In this document: one piece after another, positions 7,310 to 13,567 of the stretch | Layout: each line of letters opens with the position of its first letter | How positions within the stretch are numbered: position 1 is the stretch's first letter | Source of the DNA: PALSA-555 sp036521915 | GTDB taxonomy: Bacteria > Actinomycetota > Acidimicrobiia > IMCC26256 > PALSA-555 | Assembly (NCBI GenBank): GCA_036521915.1 | Contig: DATDGU010000291.1 | Location: 1-16,258, forward strand | Direction of reading: 5' to 3' | Length of the DNA stretch: 16,258 nt | Notes under the pieces: generated by a model | The model's input: only the letters and a program-made list of their open reading frames with translations | Database searches by the model: none | What the model was told of the DNA's origin: nothing | Translations under genes and position numbers: made by a program

Positions 7310-7858
7310 CTACTCGCGGGCGGACGAGCGGCGTCGCCGTCGTCGCCGGCGCGGCCCGTCGGGGTGTGCGCTCCCCTGGGGCTTGGGCACGACGCTGAGC
7401 GAGCCGTCGACCTCGAGCACGACGAGCTGACAGTCCGCGGGTCCGTCGACGCCGTGCTCACGGCAGGCCTCGTCGAGCTCGGCGTTCGTGATGCGCTCGC
7501 GCGCCATCCGGGCCGCGAGCACGTGCCCATGGTTCACGAGCAACGTGGGTGAGCCGACGACGCGCTGCTCCAGCGAGCTGTCGCGCGCCAGAAGACGGGC
7601 GAGCACCCACGTGACCAGGAGCACCGTGCTCGACACGGCGAGGCCGATCGCCAGGTTGCCGAGCCCGCCGGTCATGGCGTTCTGCACCGCGTTCGAGAGG
7701 GCCATCACCATCGCGAGGTCGTAGACGTTGAACTGCGCCAACCCGCGCTTGCCGGTGAGCCGAAACCCCACGAGGAGCACGACCACGATGACGACCGTCT
7801 TCGCGGCCTGCTCGGCCACCCGGGTCCCGCTGACCGGGGCGAGCGCCAGGAGGTGCAT
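7310..7858 (-). CDS. DUF421 (YetF-like) membrane protein 1, with poly-Arg tail
   Basis: A 182-residue DUF421 protein. It has an N-terminal membrane part with hydrophobic segments at about 19-33, 46-60 and 67-91. The hallmark FRLTGKRGLAQFNVYDL (32-48) and NAVQNAM (56-62) lie between and within them. The C-terminal soluble domain carries VVGSPTLLVNHGHVL (100-114), the ITNAELDEACREHGV helix (123-137) and the VVLEVDGSLSVVPK strand (146-159). The family's biochemical role is poorly known; proposals concern the envelope or sporulation. The C-terminus ends in eight consecutive arginines (170-177), unusual for the family and possibly a membrane- or nucleic-acid-binding tail, or simply low-complexity DNA. 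The ATG shares one base with the stop of the upstream DUF421 gene, so the two are translationally coupled. Confidence 0.87.
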   Translation of the reverse strand: MHLLALAPVSGTRVAEQAAKTVVIVVVLLVGFRLTGKRGLAQFNVYDLAMVMALSNAVQNAMTGGLGNLAIGLAVSSTVLLVTWVLARLLARDSSLEQRVVGSPTLLVNHGHVLAARMARERITNAELDEACREHGVDGPADCQLVVLEVDGSLSVVPKPQGSAHPDGPRRRRRRRRSSARE

Positions 7859-8391
7859 CACGGGAGCCGGATCCCGCGGAAGTGGCGACGGGTCTTCAGG
7901 ACCTGCGAGTCCCGCGGGACGACGCTGATCGAGCCGTCGGCCTCGAGGACCGCCAGCTGCACGTCGGCGACCTGATCGATGCCGTGCTCGCGCAAGGCCG
8001 CGTCGAGCTCGTCCATCGTGATGCCCTGGCGCGACATGCGGGATCGCAGCGGCTGACCGTCGTGGACGATGAGGATTGGGCCACCGACGAGGAACCGCTC
8101 GGCCCGCCGTGAGCGGCTGATGACCTGGTTGAGCCCCCAGTTCAACGTGAAGAGCACGACCGCGGCCACGATGCCGCCGCCGAGGGTGTTGTCGTTGTTG
8201 ATCATCGCGTTCTGGACGGCGTTGCCCAAGATGATGATCAGGACGAGGTCGTAGAGGCTCATCTGGCCGAGCTCGCGCTTGCCGAAGAGCCGCAGCCCGG
8301 CGACGAGGAACAGGTACACGACCGCGGTCTTGGCCGCGATGATCGCCGCGCCGCTGAGCGTCGGATGATCGAAGACGGACGAAAGGCTCAT
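7858..8391 (-). CDS. DUF421 (YetF-like) membrane protein 2
   Basis: A 177-residue DUF421 protein with three hydrophobic segments in the first half and the family signature GLRLFGKREL, then GQMSLYDLVLIIILGNAVQN. The cytoplasmic domain has LVGGPILIVHDGQPL, ITMDELDAALREHGI and VLEADGSISVVP. The ATG at 8391 was chosen because the residues after it match the family N-terminus. An in-frame extension to 8508 would add 39 low-complexity residues that are antisense to the divergent gene. The gene is immediately upstream of, and overlaps by one base, DUF421 protein 1, and lies 40 bases from a divergent third family member. Function is unknown; paralogue pairs like this may form hetero-oligomers, which is inference. 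Confidence 0.88.
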   Translation of the reverse strand: MSLSSVFDHPTLSGAAIIAAKTAVVYLFLVAGLRLFGKRELGQMSLYDLVLIIILGNAVQNAMINNDNTLGGGIVAAVVLFTLNWGLNQVISRSRRAERFLVGGPILIVHDGQPLRSRMSRQGITMDELDAALREHGIDQVADVQLAVLEADGSISVVPRDSQVLKTRRHFRGIRLP

Positions 8392-8395
8392 GCTC

Positions 8396-8431
8396 GTGAC
8401 CGCGCCCGGAGCGCGGCCAGTATCTTGACCT
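8396..8431 (+). promoter_or_regulatory. Leaderless promoter and inverted repeat between divergent DUF421 genes
   Basis: TATCTT (8421-8426) is a good TANNNT -10 box ending five bases before the GTG at 8432, so transcription probably starts at or next to the start codon. GTGACC (8396-8401) is a plausible -35 with 19-base spacing. An inverted repeat CCGCGC-N5-GCGCGG (8400-8416) overlaps that -35 and lies in the only space separating the two divergent transcription units. This is a natural place for an operator, though the repeat could be chance in GC-rich DNA. Confidence 0.45.
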
Positions 8432-8947
8432 GTGGCCGCCGTCTCCGCCGCCATCTCGACCTCGTCCGTGCCGGTGCTGCTGATCGTGGCCGGCACGACG
8501 GCCACCATCTACTGCTTCCTCATCGTCGGGCTGCGGCTGGTCGGCCGTCGCCAGCTCGCCCAGCTCAACGGGCTCGACTTGGTCGTCGTGCTGCTCCTCG
8601 GCAGCGCGGTCGAGACCGCGATGATCCACGGCGACCTGTCGCTGGCCGCCGGGCTCGTCAGCGCCGCCACGCTGCTCGTGACGAACCGCCTGTTCACGCT
8701 CGCCTTCCTGCGCTCGCCGCGCCTGAGCCAGCTCGTCAACGGCGGCCCGATCCTGCTCGTCCACGACGGGCAGGTGATCGAGTCGCACTGCCGTCGGGTC
8801 GGGCTGACGCGACCGGACCTCGACGCGGCCTTGCGCGGACGCGGCTACGCCGACGCGGCGGCCGTCCGGGAGGCCGTGTACGAGACCGATGGCACCATCA
8901 GCGTCGTGGGGCTGACTCGAGGGCCTGACCCCCGGGGCGGTTCGTGA
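8432..8947 (+). CDS. DUF421 (YetF-like) membrane protein 3, divergent paralogue
   Basis: A 171-residue DUF421 protein, read oppositely to the other two. The membrane half contains GLRLVGRRQLAQLNGLDLVV and GSAVETAMI, in place of the usual NAVQNAM. The soluble half has LVNGGPILLVHDGQVI, LTRPDLDAALRGRG and VYETDGTISVVGL. It is the most diverged of the three paralogues in the core motif. The GTG start is supported by the -10 box five bases upstream and by alignment of the N-terminus with its neighbours. It lacks a Shine-Dalgarno sequence, as expected of a leaderless message. Its role is unknown. The clustering suggests duplication in place followed by divergence. Confidence 0.85.
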   Translation: MAAVSAAISTSSVPVLLIVAGTTATIYCFLIVGLRLVGRRQLAQLNGLDLVVVLLLGSAVETAMIHGDLSLAAGLVSAATLLVTNRLFTLAFLRSPRLSQLVNGGPILLVHDGQVIESHCRRVGLTRPDLDAALRGRGYADAAAVREAVYETDGTISVVGLTRGPDPRGGS

Positions 8948-8977
8948 GGGTGCCCCGTTTCGGGAAGGATGAGCCCC

Positions 8978-9036
8978 ATGGCAGTGCCCGCGGGCGGCGC
9001 ACGCCCGTGACCAAGACGACGAGCGCCCCGTCATGA
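8978..9036 (+). other. Two overlapping mini-ORFs leading into the COG4280 gene
   Basis: ATG 8978 (with GAAGGA eight bases upstream) opens a 10-codon frame ending at TGA 9008-9010. GTG 9007 overlaps that stop (GTGA) and opens a nine-codon frame ending at TGA 9034-9036, which overlaps the ATG 9033 of the membrane protein gene (ATGA). The chain could hand ribosomes to a gene that has no ribosome binding site of its own. Both frames are so short that chance is a real possibility. Confidence 0.25.
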
Positions 9037-9785
9037 CGCCGGAGGTCCTCCTCGTCCTCGGCGCGTTCCTGGCGTCGTCGGTCGAGATGGTCGAGGCGCT
9101 CACCATCGTGCTCGCCGTCGGCGTCACGCGCGGTTGGCGCCCGGCGATGATCGGGGTCGGCGCGGCCTGCGCGACGCTCGCGGTCCTCGTCGCCGCCCTC
9201 GGGCCGGCGCTCACCCAGATCCCCCTGTCGGCGCTCCGGGTCTTCGTCGGCGCGGTGCTCCTCGTCTTCGGCCTCCAATGGCTGCGCAAGGCCATCCTGC
9301 GCGCCGGCGGCGTCCGCGCCCTGCACGACGAGGACGCGATCTATGCCCGTGAGGTCGCGCTGTCAGGGGAAAAGGAGACGGCCGCCACGGGGATGGACTG
9401 GTACGGCTTCACGCTGTCGTTCAAGGGCGTGCTGCTCGAGGGCCTCGAGGTCGTGCTCATCGTCGTGAGCTTCGGCAGCACCGGCGGCCACCTCGGCCTC
9501 GCCGCGGCCGGCGCCGCCGCCGCGCTCCTCGTCGTCGGCGGCGTGGGCGCGCTCGTGCACCGTCCGCTCAGCCGCGTCCCGGAGAACTCGATGAAGTTCG
9601 TCGTCGGCATCATGCTGACCTCGTTCGGGGTCTTCTGGGGCGGTGAGGGGGTGGGCGTCTCGTGGCCGGGATCCGATCTCGCGCTCCTCGGCGTCATCGG
9701 CTTCTTCGCGCTCGTCGCCCTCGTGCTCGTGACCGACCTGCGACGACGCGCGGCGCTCACGTCGCGCGTGACGAGCGGCGCCTGA
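9033..9785 (+). CDS. COG4280-type integral membrane protein, possible transporter
   Basis: A 250-residue hydrophobic protein with about six or seven membrane segments (roughly 3-31, 35-58, 66-88, 130-150, 153-176, 186-203 and 215-235). Two similar segments stand out: SVEMVEALTIVLAVG (16-30) and LLEGLEVVLIVVSFG (134-148), each with E-x-x-E followed by a hydrophobic run. They are separated by a charged loop (LHDEDAIYAREVALSGEKE, 97-115). Paired acidic motifs in a two-fold repeated membrane protein recall cation transporters such as the FTR1 and GDT1 groups, so metal-ion or small-cation transport is a reasonable guess but not shown. There is no Shine-Dalgarno sequence. The gene is one base from the next gene and likely co-transcribed with it. 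Confidence 0.8.
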   Translation: MTPEVLLVLGAFLASSVEMVEALTIVLAVGVTRGWRPAMIGVGAACATLAVLVAALGPALTQIPLSALRVFVGAVLLVFGLQWLRKAILRAGGVRALHDEDAIYAREVALSGEKETAATGMDWYGFTLSFKGVLLEGLEVVLIVVSFGSTGGHLGLAAAGAAAALLVVGGVGALVHRPLSRVPENSMKFVVGIMLTSFGVFWGGEGVGVSWPGSDLALLGVIGFFALVALVLVTDLRRRAALTSRVTSGA

Positions 9786-9786
9786 C

Positions 9787-10023
9787 GTGGGCCTGCTGCG
9801 CCGCGTCGGGCGCTTCTGGTACGACTTCCTGATCGGCGACGACTGGCTCGCCGCGATCGGCGTGCTCGCCGCCCTGGGGCTGACGGCCGCGCTCACCGAC
9901 GCGCACAACCCCTGGTGGCTCCTGCCCGTCGCGGTGGCCGGCGTGCTCACGATGTCCGTCCGGCGGGCGGCCCGAGCGGCCGGCCCCGGACACGCCGAGA
10001 TCGCACCACCCGGCGACACCTGA
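9787..10023 (+). CDS. Small membrane protein of unknown function
   Basis: A 78-residue protein from a GTG one base after the COG4280-like stop, so probably translated by re-initiation. It starts with a basic amphipathic segment (GLLRRVGRFWYDFLIGDDW). Two short membrane spans follow (about 20-36 and 41-57), joined by a DAHNPWW turn, and it ends in a basic then Pro/Gly-rich cytoplasmic tail. No catalytic motif is visible. The tight linkage suggests an accessory subunit of the upstream membrane protein, which is inference. Confidence 0.65.
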   Translation: MGLLRRVGRFWYDFLIGDDWLAAIGVLAALGLTAALTDAHNPWWLLPVAVAGVLTMSVRRAARAAGPGHAEIAPPGDT

Positions 10024-10052
10024 GGCGCTGCGCCGAGGCGCGCGACCCCCGA

Positions 10053-10058
10053 TAGCGT
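10053..10058 (+). promoter_or_regulatory. -10 box of leaderless mannosyltransferase gene
   Basis: TAGCGT fits TANNNT and ends seven bases before the GTG at 10066, implying a leaderless or nearly leaderless transcript. No clear -35 is visible. The preceding 42-base gap has no other signal. Confidence 0.4.
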
Positions 10059-10065
10059 CGATTCG

Positions 10066-11496
10066 GTGACGCCACCGAACGGCGCGGCGGACCCGCACCC
10101 CGACGTGACCGCACGGCCCGCCATCGCGACCGGGCGCCTGGACACCCGGCGCGCCCGGTTGGCGCTCCTCGGCAGCACCGCCGCGCTCCTCGTCGCGCTG
10201 ATCGTCGCGCCGCGCCACGGGATCGCCAGCACGCTCCTCGTCGTGGCCTCGGCGGCGACCGGGAGCGGGTTCGCGTTGCTCGAGGGCCGCCGGCAGCTCC
10301 TCGGGCTCCGCCCCGTCGTCCTGGCCGTCGGCGTGGTGCTGTTCATGGCCGTCGCGTTCTGGCCGCAGTCCTCGAACGACGTCTGGTCCTACACGATGTA
10401 CGGCCGGATGGTGAGCGCCCACGGGGTGAGCCCCTACCAGCACGTGCCCGCCGACTTCCCGTCCGACCCCTTCGACCACCTCGTCAGCCCGATCTGGCAG
10501 CACCGCGGGTCGGTGTACGGCCCGGCGTTCGTCGGCTACGCCGCCACCCTCACCGCGGTCGCCGGTGAGTCGCGGCTCGCCGACCGGCTGCTGTTCCAGC
10601 TCGGCGCCGCGCTCGCCGTGGCCGCCGCGCTCGCGCTCGTGTGGCGGCGGACCCGCAGCCCGGCCGCCGTCGCCTGGCTCGGGCTGAACCCCGTGTTCGG
10701 GGCGATCATCGTGAACAGCGGCCAGATCGACGCGCTCATCGGGCTGGCGATCCTCGTCGCCGCCCTGCTGGCCGCCGAGCGACGAGGCTGGGCGAGCGGC
10801 GTGGCGCTCGGCGTCGCCACGCTGCTCAAGGTGACGAGCCTGCTCGCGCTGCCCGCGCTCATGTTCTGGGCGTGGCGGCGGGGCGAGCAGCGCCTCGCCA
10901 GGCAGATCACCGCGGCGACGCTGGCCACGACGGCGATCGTCTACCTGCCGTTCGTGACCGGGCAGTCGCACGTACTGGCGGGCGCCGACCACTCGGTGAC
11001 GCCCGGCTCGCCGTGGAACCTGCCCGCGCAGCTGCTCGTCGGGAAGGACGCCGGCCGCGACCTGCCGGGCCTGCTCCCGTCGAACCACACCCTGTCCGTC
11101 CTCTTCTATCTGTCGCTTGCCCTGGTCGGCGTCCTCGCCGTGGTCCTGGCATGGCGCTGGTCGTCGGCGGACCGGCCCGAGCTGGGCGTCGGCGCCGCGA
11201 CGGCGAGCTACGCGATGGCCGCCGAGTACACGCTCCCCTGGTACGCGGGCTGGGCCCTGCCCGTGCTCGCCGACGATCGCCCGACGCGCCTCGCCTGGGT
11301 GATCTGGTGGCAGTCCGTCGTGCTGCTCGCCGCCTGGAAGCTGCCGACGCACCACACCGGCTCGGTGGCCGACACGATCCTGCGCGGCACCTTCGCGTAC
11401 GCGCTGCCGCTCGTCCTGCTCGTCGCGTACGTCGCCGTCGGGGACCGCCGGCGCGTCCCGGCGCCCGCGCCCGCCCCGGCCGCGGCGTCCCTATAA
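10066..11496 (+). CDS. GT-C glycosyltransferase, polyprenol-phosphate-mannose mannosyltransferase-like
   Basis: A 476-residue polytopic membrane enzyme with 11 to 13 hydrophobic segments. The first extracytoplasmic loop carries SSNDVWSYTMYGRMV (102-116), then HGVSPYQHVP (119-128). This N-D plus Y-x-Y/YGR-x-x and G-x-x-PY pattern is typical of actinobacterial GT-C enzymes related to MptA/MptB and GT87 mannosyltransferases, whose acidic loop residue is the general base. NSGQIDALIGLAILVAA and LLKVTSLLALPALMFW are typical later helices. It likely transfers a hexose, probably mannose, from a polyprenyl-phosphate donor to an envelope glycan or lipoglycan outside the membrane. Acceptor and donor are not determined. 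The C-terminus ends in an Ala-Pro repeat. It stands alone, with its own -10 box. Confidence 0.8.
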   Translation: MTPPNGAADPHPDVTARPAIATGRLDTRRARLALLGSTAALLVALIVAPRHGIASTLLVVASAATGSGFALLEGRRQLLGLRPVVLAVGVVLFMAVAFWPQSSNDVWSYTMYGRMVSAHGVSPYQHVPADFPSDPFDHLVSPIWQHRGSVYGPAFVGYAATLTAVAGESRLADRLLFQLGAALAVAAALALVWRRTRSPAAVAWLGLNPVFGAIIVNSGQIDALIGLAILVAALLAAERRGWASGVALGVATLLKVTSLLALPALMFWAWRRGEQRLARQITAATLATTAIVYLPFVTGQSHVLAGADHSVTPGSPWNLPAQLLVGKDAGRDLPGLLPSNHTLSVLFYLSLALVGVLAVVLAWRWSSADRPELGVGAATASYAMAAEYTLPWYAGWALPVLADDRPTRLAWVIWWQSVVLLAAWKLPTHHTGSVADTILRGTFAYALPLVLLVAYVAVGDRRRVPAPAPAPAAASL

Positions 11497-11760
11497 CGAG
11501 ACGGCCTCCCGGGGGCGACTCGCCAGCGTCCCGGCCCGGGGGGTCTGTGCGGGCAGTTACCGGCCGGGAGACGCGAGCCGCCCCACGACTCGGCGCCGCT
11601 CTGGAACCATGCGCCGAGCCTCGGGAGACCGCTTCGTGGGTACCGTAAGGCGAGGCGCATCAGCCGGACGTAAAGAACACCTGAGCGGTCCGTGAGCCGA
11701 ATCGTCCCCCTCGGGGGCAGTCAGGCGGGGCGAGACCGGGGCAGAACCGGGAGGTCGCGG
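11497..11760. other. 264-base intergenic region, structured but unassigned
   Basis: No convincing gene. It contains several self-complementary pieces: CCCGGCC (11530-11536) with GGCCGGG (11562-11568), a possible terminator for the mannosyltransferase; GCCTCG (11618-11623) with CGAGGC (11651-11656); and a tight CCCCC-TC-GGGGG hairpin (11706-11717). TACCGT at 11641-11646 could be a -10 box for the following genes, leaving a leader of about 100 bases. I compared it by eye with common riboswitch cores (c-di-AMP, cobalamin, c-di-GMP, SAM) and found no match. Confidence 0.4.
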
Positions 11761-11943
11761 ATGATCCGGGGCGGCATGCCGACCCTGTACGTGTCGGATC
11801 TCGACCGGTCGGTCCGCTTCTACACCGAGGCGTTGGGGTTGAGGCTGGTGTTCGGCGCGGGGGACCATGAGGGCCGGCAGGCCATCGCGTCGTTCACCGA
11901 CCCGGACGGCAACCCGCTGTACCTGTACGAGCCCGGGCGATAG
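11761..11943 (+). pseudogene. Internally deleted VOC (glyoxalase/bleomycin-resistance-like) protein
   Basis: The 60-residue product starts like a VOC-superfamily domain (GMPTLYVSDLDRSVRFYTEALGL, about 5-27, the first beta-alpha-beta unit). After GAGDHEGRQ it jumps to IASFTDPDGNPLYLYEPG (42-59), the last strand of a full domain. A normal VOC domain is about 120 residues, so roughly 60 residues from the middle, including most metal-ligand strands, are missing while the frame is kept. ATG 11761 has a good ribosome binding site (GGGAGG eight bases upstream); an earlier in-frame GTG at 11692 would add 23 low-complexity residues. The stop overlaps the AGGAGG of the aldo/keto reductase gene. It may be a remnant kept for its translation-coupling role, or a small dimerising protein. 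Catalysis is unlikely. Confidence 0.65.
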
Positions 11944-11953
11944 GAGGACCGAC

Positions 11954-12892
11954 ATGGAGACGAGACGGATCGGCGCGCTGGAGGTCTCGGTCGCCGGGCT
12001 GGGCTGCAACAACTTCGGCCGCCGGGTCGACGAGCCCGGCACCCAGGCGGTCGTGGACGCGGCTCGCGACGCGGGCGTGAACTTCTTCGACACCGCGGAC
12101 ATCTACGGCGGCGGGCTGTCCGAGGAGTTCCTCGGCCGGGCGCTCGGCTCGTCACGCTGCGAGGTCGTCGTCGCCACGAAGTTCGGGATGGGGCCGCCGC
12201 CGGATGGGCGGCCGGGCGGCGACCCGACGTGGGTCACGGAGGCCGCCGAGGCGAGCCTGCGACGGCTCGGGACCGACTACCTCGACCTGTACTGGCTGCA
12301 CGCCCCGGACGCCAAGACGCCGATCGGGGACACCCTCGCGGCGCTGCACCGGCTCGTGACGGCGGGCACGGTCCGCGAGCTCGGCTGCTCGAACTTCTCG
12401 GCGGCCCAGCTCGACGAGGCCGCTGATGCCGCGACGTCGCTCGGCGTGCGCCCGTTCGTGACCGTCCAGAACGAGTACAGCCTCCTCAAGCGCGAGCCGG
12501 AGCGTGCGGTCCTCGACGCCTGCCGTCGCCACGAGATGTCGTTCGTCCCGTACTTCCCGCTTGCCAGCGGGCTGCTGACCGGCAAGTACCAGTGGGGCGT
12601 GACGCCGCCCGAGGGGTCGCGCCTCGGCGCCTGGCCGAAGGAGCGGGTCGACCAGCTCCTGTCGGACGAGCAGTTCGGCGCCGTCGAGACCCTGGACGGG
12701 TTCGCCCGCGACCACGGGCACACCCTCCAGGAGCTGGCCCTCGGCTGGCTGGCGTCGAACCCGATCGTGGCCAGCGTGATCGCCGGCGCGACCTCGCCCG
12801 AGCAGGTGCGCAGCAACGCCGCGGCGACGACCGCCTGGGCGCTGAGCGACGCCGAGCGGGCCGACCTCGACGCGCTCGGTGCCGCGGCCTGA
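11954..12892 (+). CDS. Aldo/keto reductase
   Basis: A 312-residue NADPH-dependent aldo/keto reductase of normal length, cytoplasmic. The (beta/alpha)8 barrel and catalytic tetrad are complete: D46 and Y51 in NFFDTADIYGGG, K76 in ATKFGMG, and H116 in YLDLYWLHAPD. VRELGCSNFSAAQLDE (140-155), VQNEYSLLKREPE and the C-terminal phosphate-binding VIAGATSPEQVRSN are family hallmarks. It would reduce an aldehyde or ketone to an alcohol; substrate is unknown, and the closest broad grouping is the AKR11/12-like set. A strong AGGAGG (11942-11947) lies six bases before the ATG. The VOC fragment is immediately upstream in the same transcript. Confidence 0.92.
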   Translation: METRRIGALEVSVAGLGCNNFGRRVDEPGTQAVVDAARDAGVNFFDTADIYGGGLSEEFLGRALGSSRCEVVVATKFGMGPPPDGRPGGDPTWVTEAAEASLRRLGTDYLDLYWLHAPDAKTPIGDTLAALHRLVTAGTVRELGCSNFSAAQLDEAADAATSLGVRPFVTVQNEYSLLKREPERAVLDACRRHEMSFVPYFPLASGLLTGKYQWGVTPPEGSRLGAWPKERVDQLLSDEQFGAVETLDGFARDHGHTLQELALGWLASNPIVASVIAGATSPEQVRSNAAATTAWALSDAERADLDALGAAA

Positions 12893-12906
12893 CGCCGCCG
12901 ACGGTC

Positions 12907-12922
12907 CACCGCCGGGGCGGTG
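12907..12922 (+). terminator. Hairpin after aldo/keto reductase
   Basis: CACCGC and GCGGTG form a perfect six-base-pair stem with a four-base loop, 15 bases after the reductase stop. No T-tract follows. It also sits just upstream of the next gene's -10 box, so it could be an operator instead of a terminator. Confidence 0.35.
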
Positions 12923-12930
12923 CCGCTGGG

Positions 12931-12936
12931 TAGGTT
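12931..12936 (+). promoter_or_regulatory. -10 box of leaderless RSH-like gene
   Basis: TAGGTT lies six bases before the GTG at 12943. The same hexamer with the same spacing precedes the reverse-strand gene starting at 14233, which strengthens both calls. No -35 was recognised. Confidence 0.5.
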
Positions 12937-12942
12937 CGGGCC

Positions 12943-13524
12943 GTGGCCGACATCGAGGTGAGCAAGCGGTTCTTCGCCGCCGCGCACTGGGCGACGGCGC
13001 TGCACGCGGCGCACGGCGCCCGGGCGCCGTCGGTCGCCCAGGTGCTCGGCGTCGCCTCCCTCGTCCTCGGTGACGGCGGGACGAAGCGGGAGGCGATCGC
13101 CGGGATGGTCGTCGACGCGGCCCGAGGCATCGAGGTGACACCTCGGGAGGTGCGCGACCGCGTCGGGAAGAAGACCGCCCGACTCGTGGAGGTGTGCATC
13201 GACGCGCTCGCCGACCCGGAGCGCCTCGAGGCCGAGCCCGACCTGTCGGTGGTGCGGGTGTGCGCCGCCGTCACGGTCCGCGACGTGCAGGACCTGCTCC
13301 GCGACGTGCGCCGGCACGGCAGCGTCGCCTTCGCGCGCCACGACGACCCGCCGGACCGGATCCTCGAGCGGTACCGGGCGCTCCTCGCCCTGTTCCGGCG
13401 GCGCCTCGGACGCGTCAGCGCGCTCACCCCCGAGCTCCGGGCGGCGGTCGCGGAGCTGGAGCGCGACTCCGAGCTCGAGACGGCGATCGCGGCGTGGCGC
13501 GTCTCCCACGTCGACGCGGCCTGA
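12943..13524 (+). CDS. Degenerate HD-domain protein resembling RelA/SpoT-type hydrolase
   Basis: A 193-residue helical cytoplasmic protein whose order of motifs follows small RSH-type HD hydrolases: F-A-A-A-H near residue 15, SVAQVLGVASLVL (30-42), AIAGMVVDAARGIEVTPREV (51-70), GKKTARLVEVCIDA (75-88), VRVCAAVTVRDVQDLLRDVRRHG (104-126) and ILERYRALLALFRRR (140-154). At the positions where active enzymes carry metal-binding or catalytic groups, the residues differ. The H of P-x-x-H-x-x-x-V-A is Q33, the H-D pair is V57-D58, the following E-D is A60-R61, and the D-K-L-H-N segment is V-T-V-R-D (110-114). It is therefore probably not a (p)ppGpp or nucleotide hydrolase, but might bind a ligand. The relationship rests on motif order, so the family call is moderate. 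The GTG start is supported by a -10 box six bases upstream. Confidence 0.6.
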   Translation: MADIEVSKRFFAAAHWATALHAAHGARAPSVAQVLGVASLVLGDGGTKREAIAGMVVDAARGIEVTPREVRDRVGKKTARLVEVCIDALADPERLEAEPDLSVVRVCAAVTVRDVQDLLRDVRRHGSVAFARHDDPPDRILERYRALLALFRRRLGRVSALTPELRAAVAELERDSELETAIAAWRVSHVDAA

Positions 13525-13567
13525 GTCGACCGCCCGACCGCCGCCGCGGGTCACCCGGACGTCAGGC

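Noticed and set aside
8392..8508. Extended N-terminus of DUF421 protein 2
   Set aside because: The additional 39 residues overlap the divergent gene, lack family similarity and cross its probable promoter.
7859..9295. Reverse-strand frame extending DUF421 protein 1 upstream to 661 residues
   Set aside because: The extra 479 residues are low-complexity and run across other DUF421 genes in the wrong frame and strand; the family N-terminus starts at the ATG at 7858.
9757..11355. Long reverse-strand frame opposite the mannosyltransferase gene
   Set aside because: Composition is Arg/Gly/Glu/His-rich without motifs, while the forward strand encodes a clear polytopic GT-C membrane enzyme.
11692..11760. 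Earlier GTG start for the VOC fragment
   Set aside because: The added residues are Gly/Arg-rich and unlike the VOC N-terminus; ATG 11761 has a well-placed GGGAGG.
13542..13560. CGGG-TCA-CCCG hairpin between convergent genes as a strong terminator
   Set aside because: The stem is only four base pairs with a three-base loop and no T-tract; mentioned in the neighbouring gene entry but not called as a feature.
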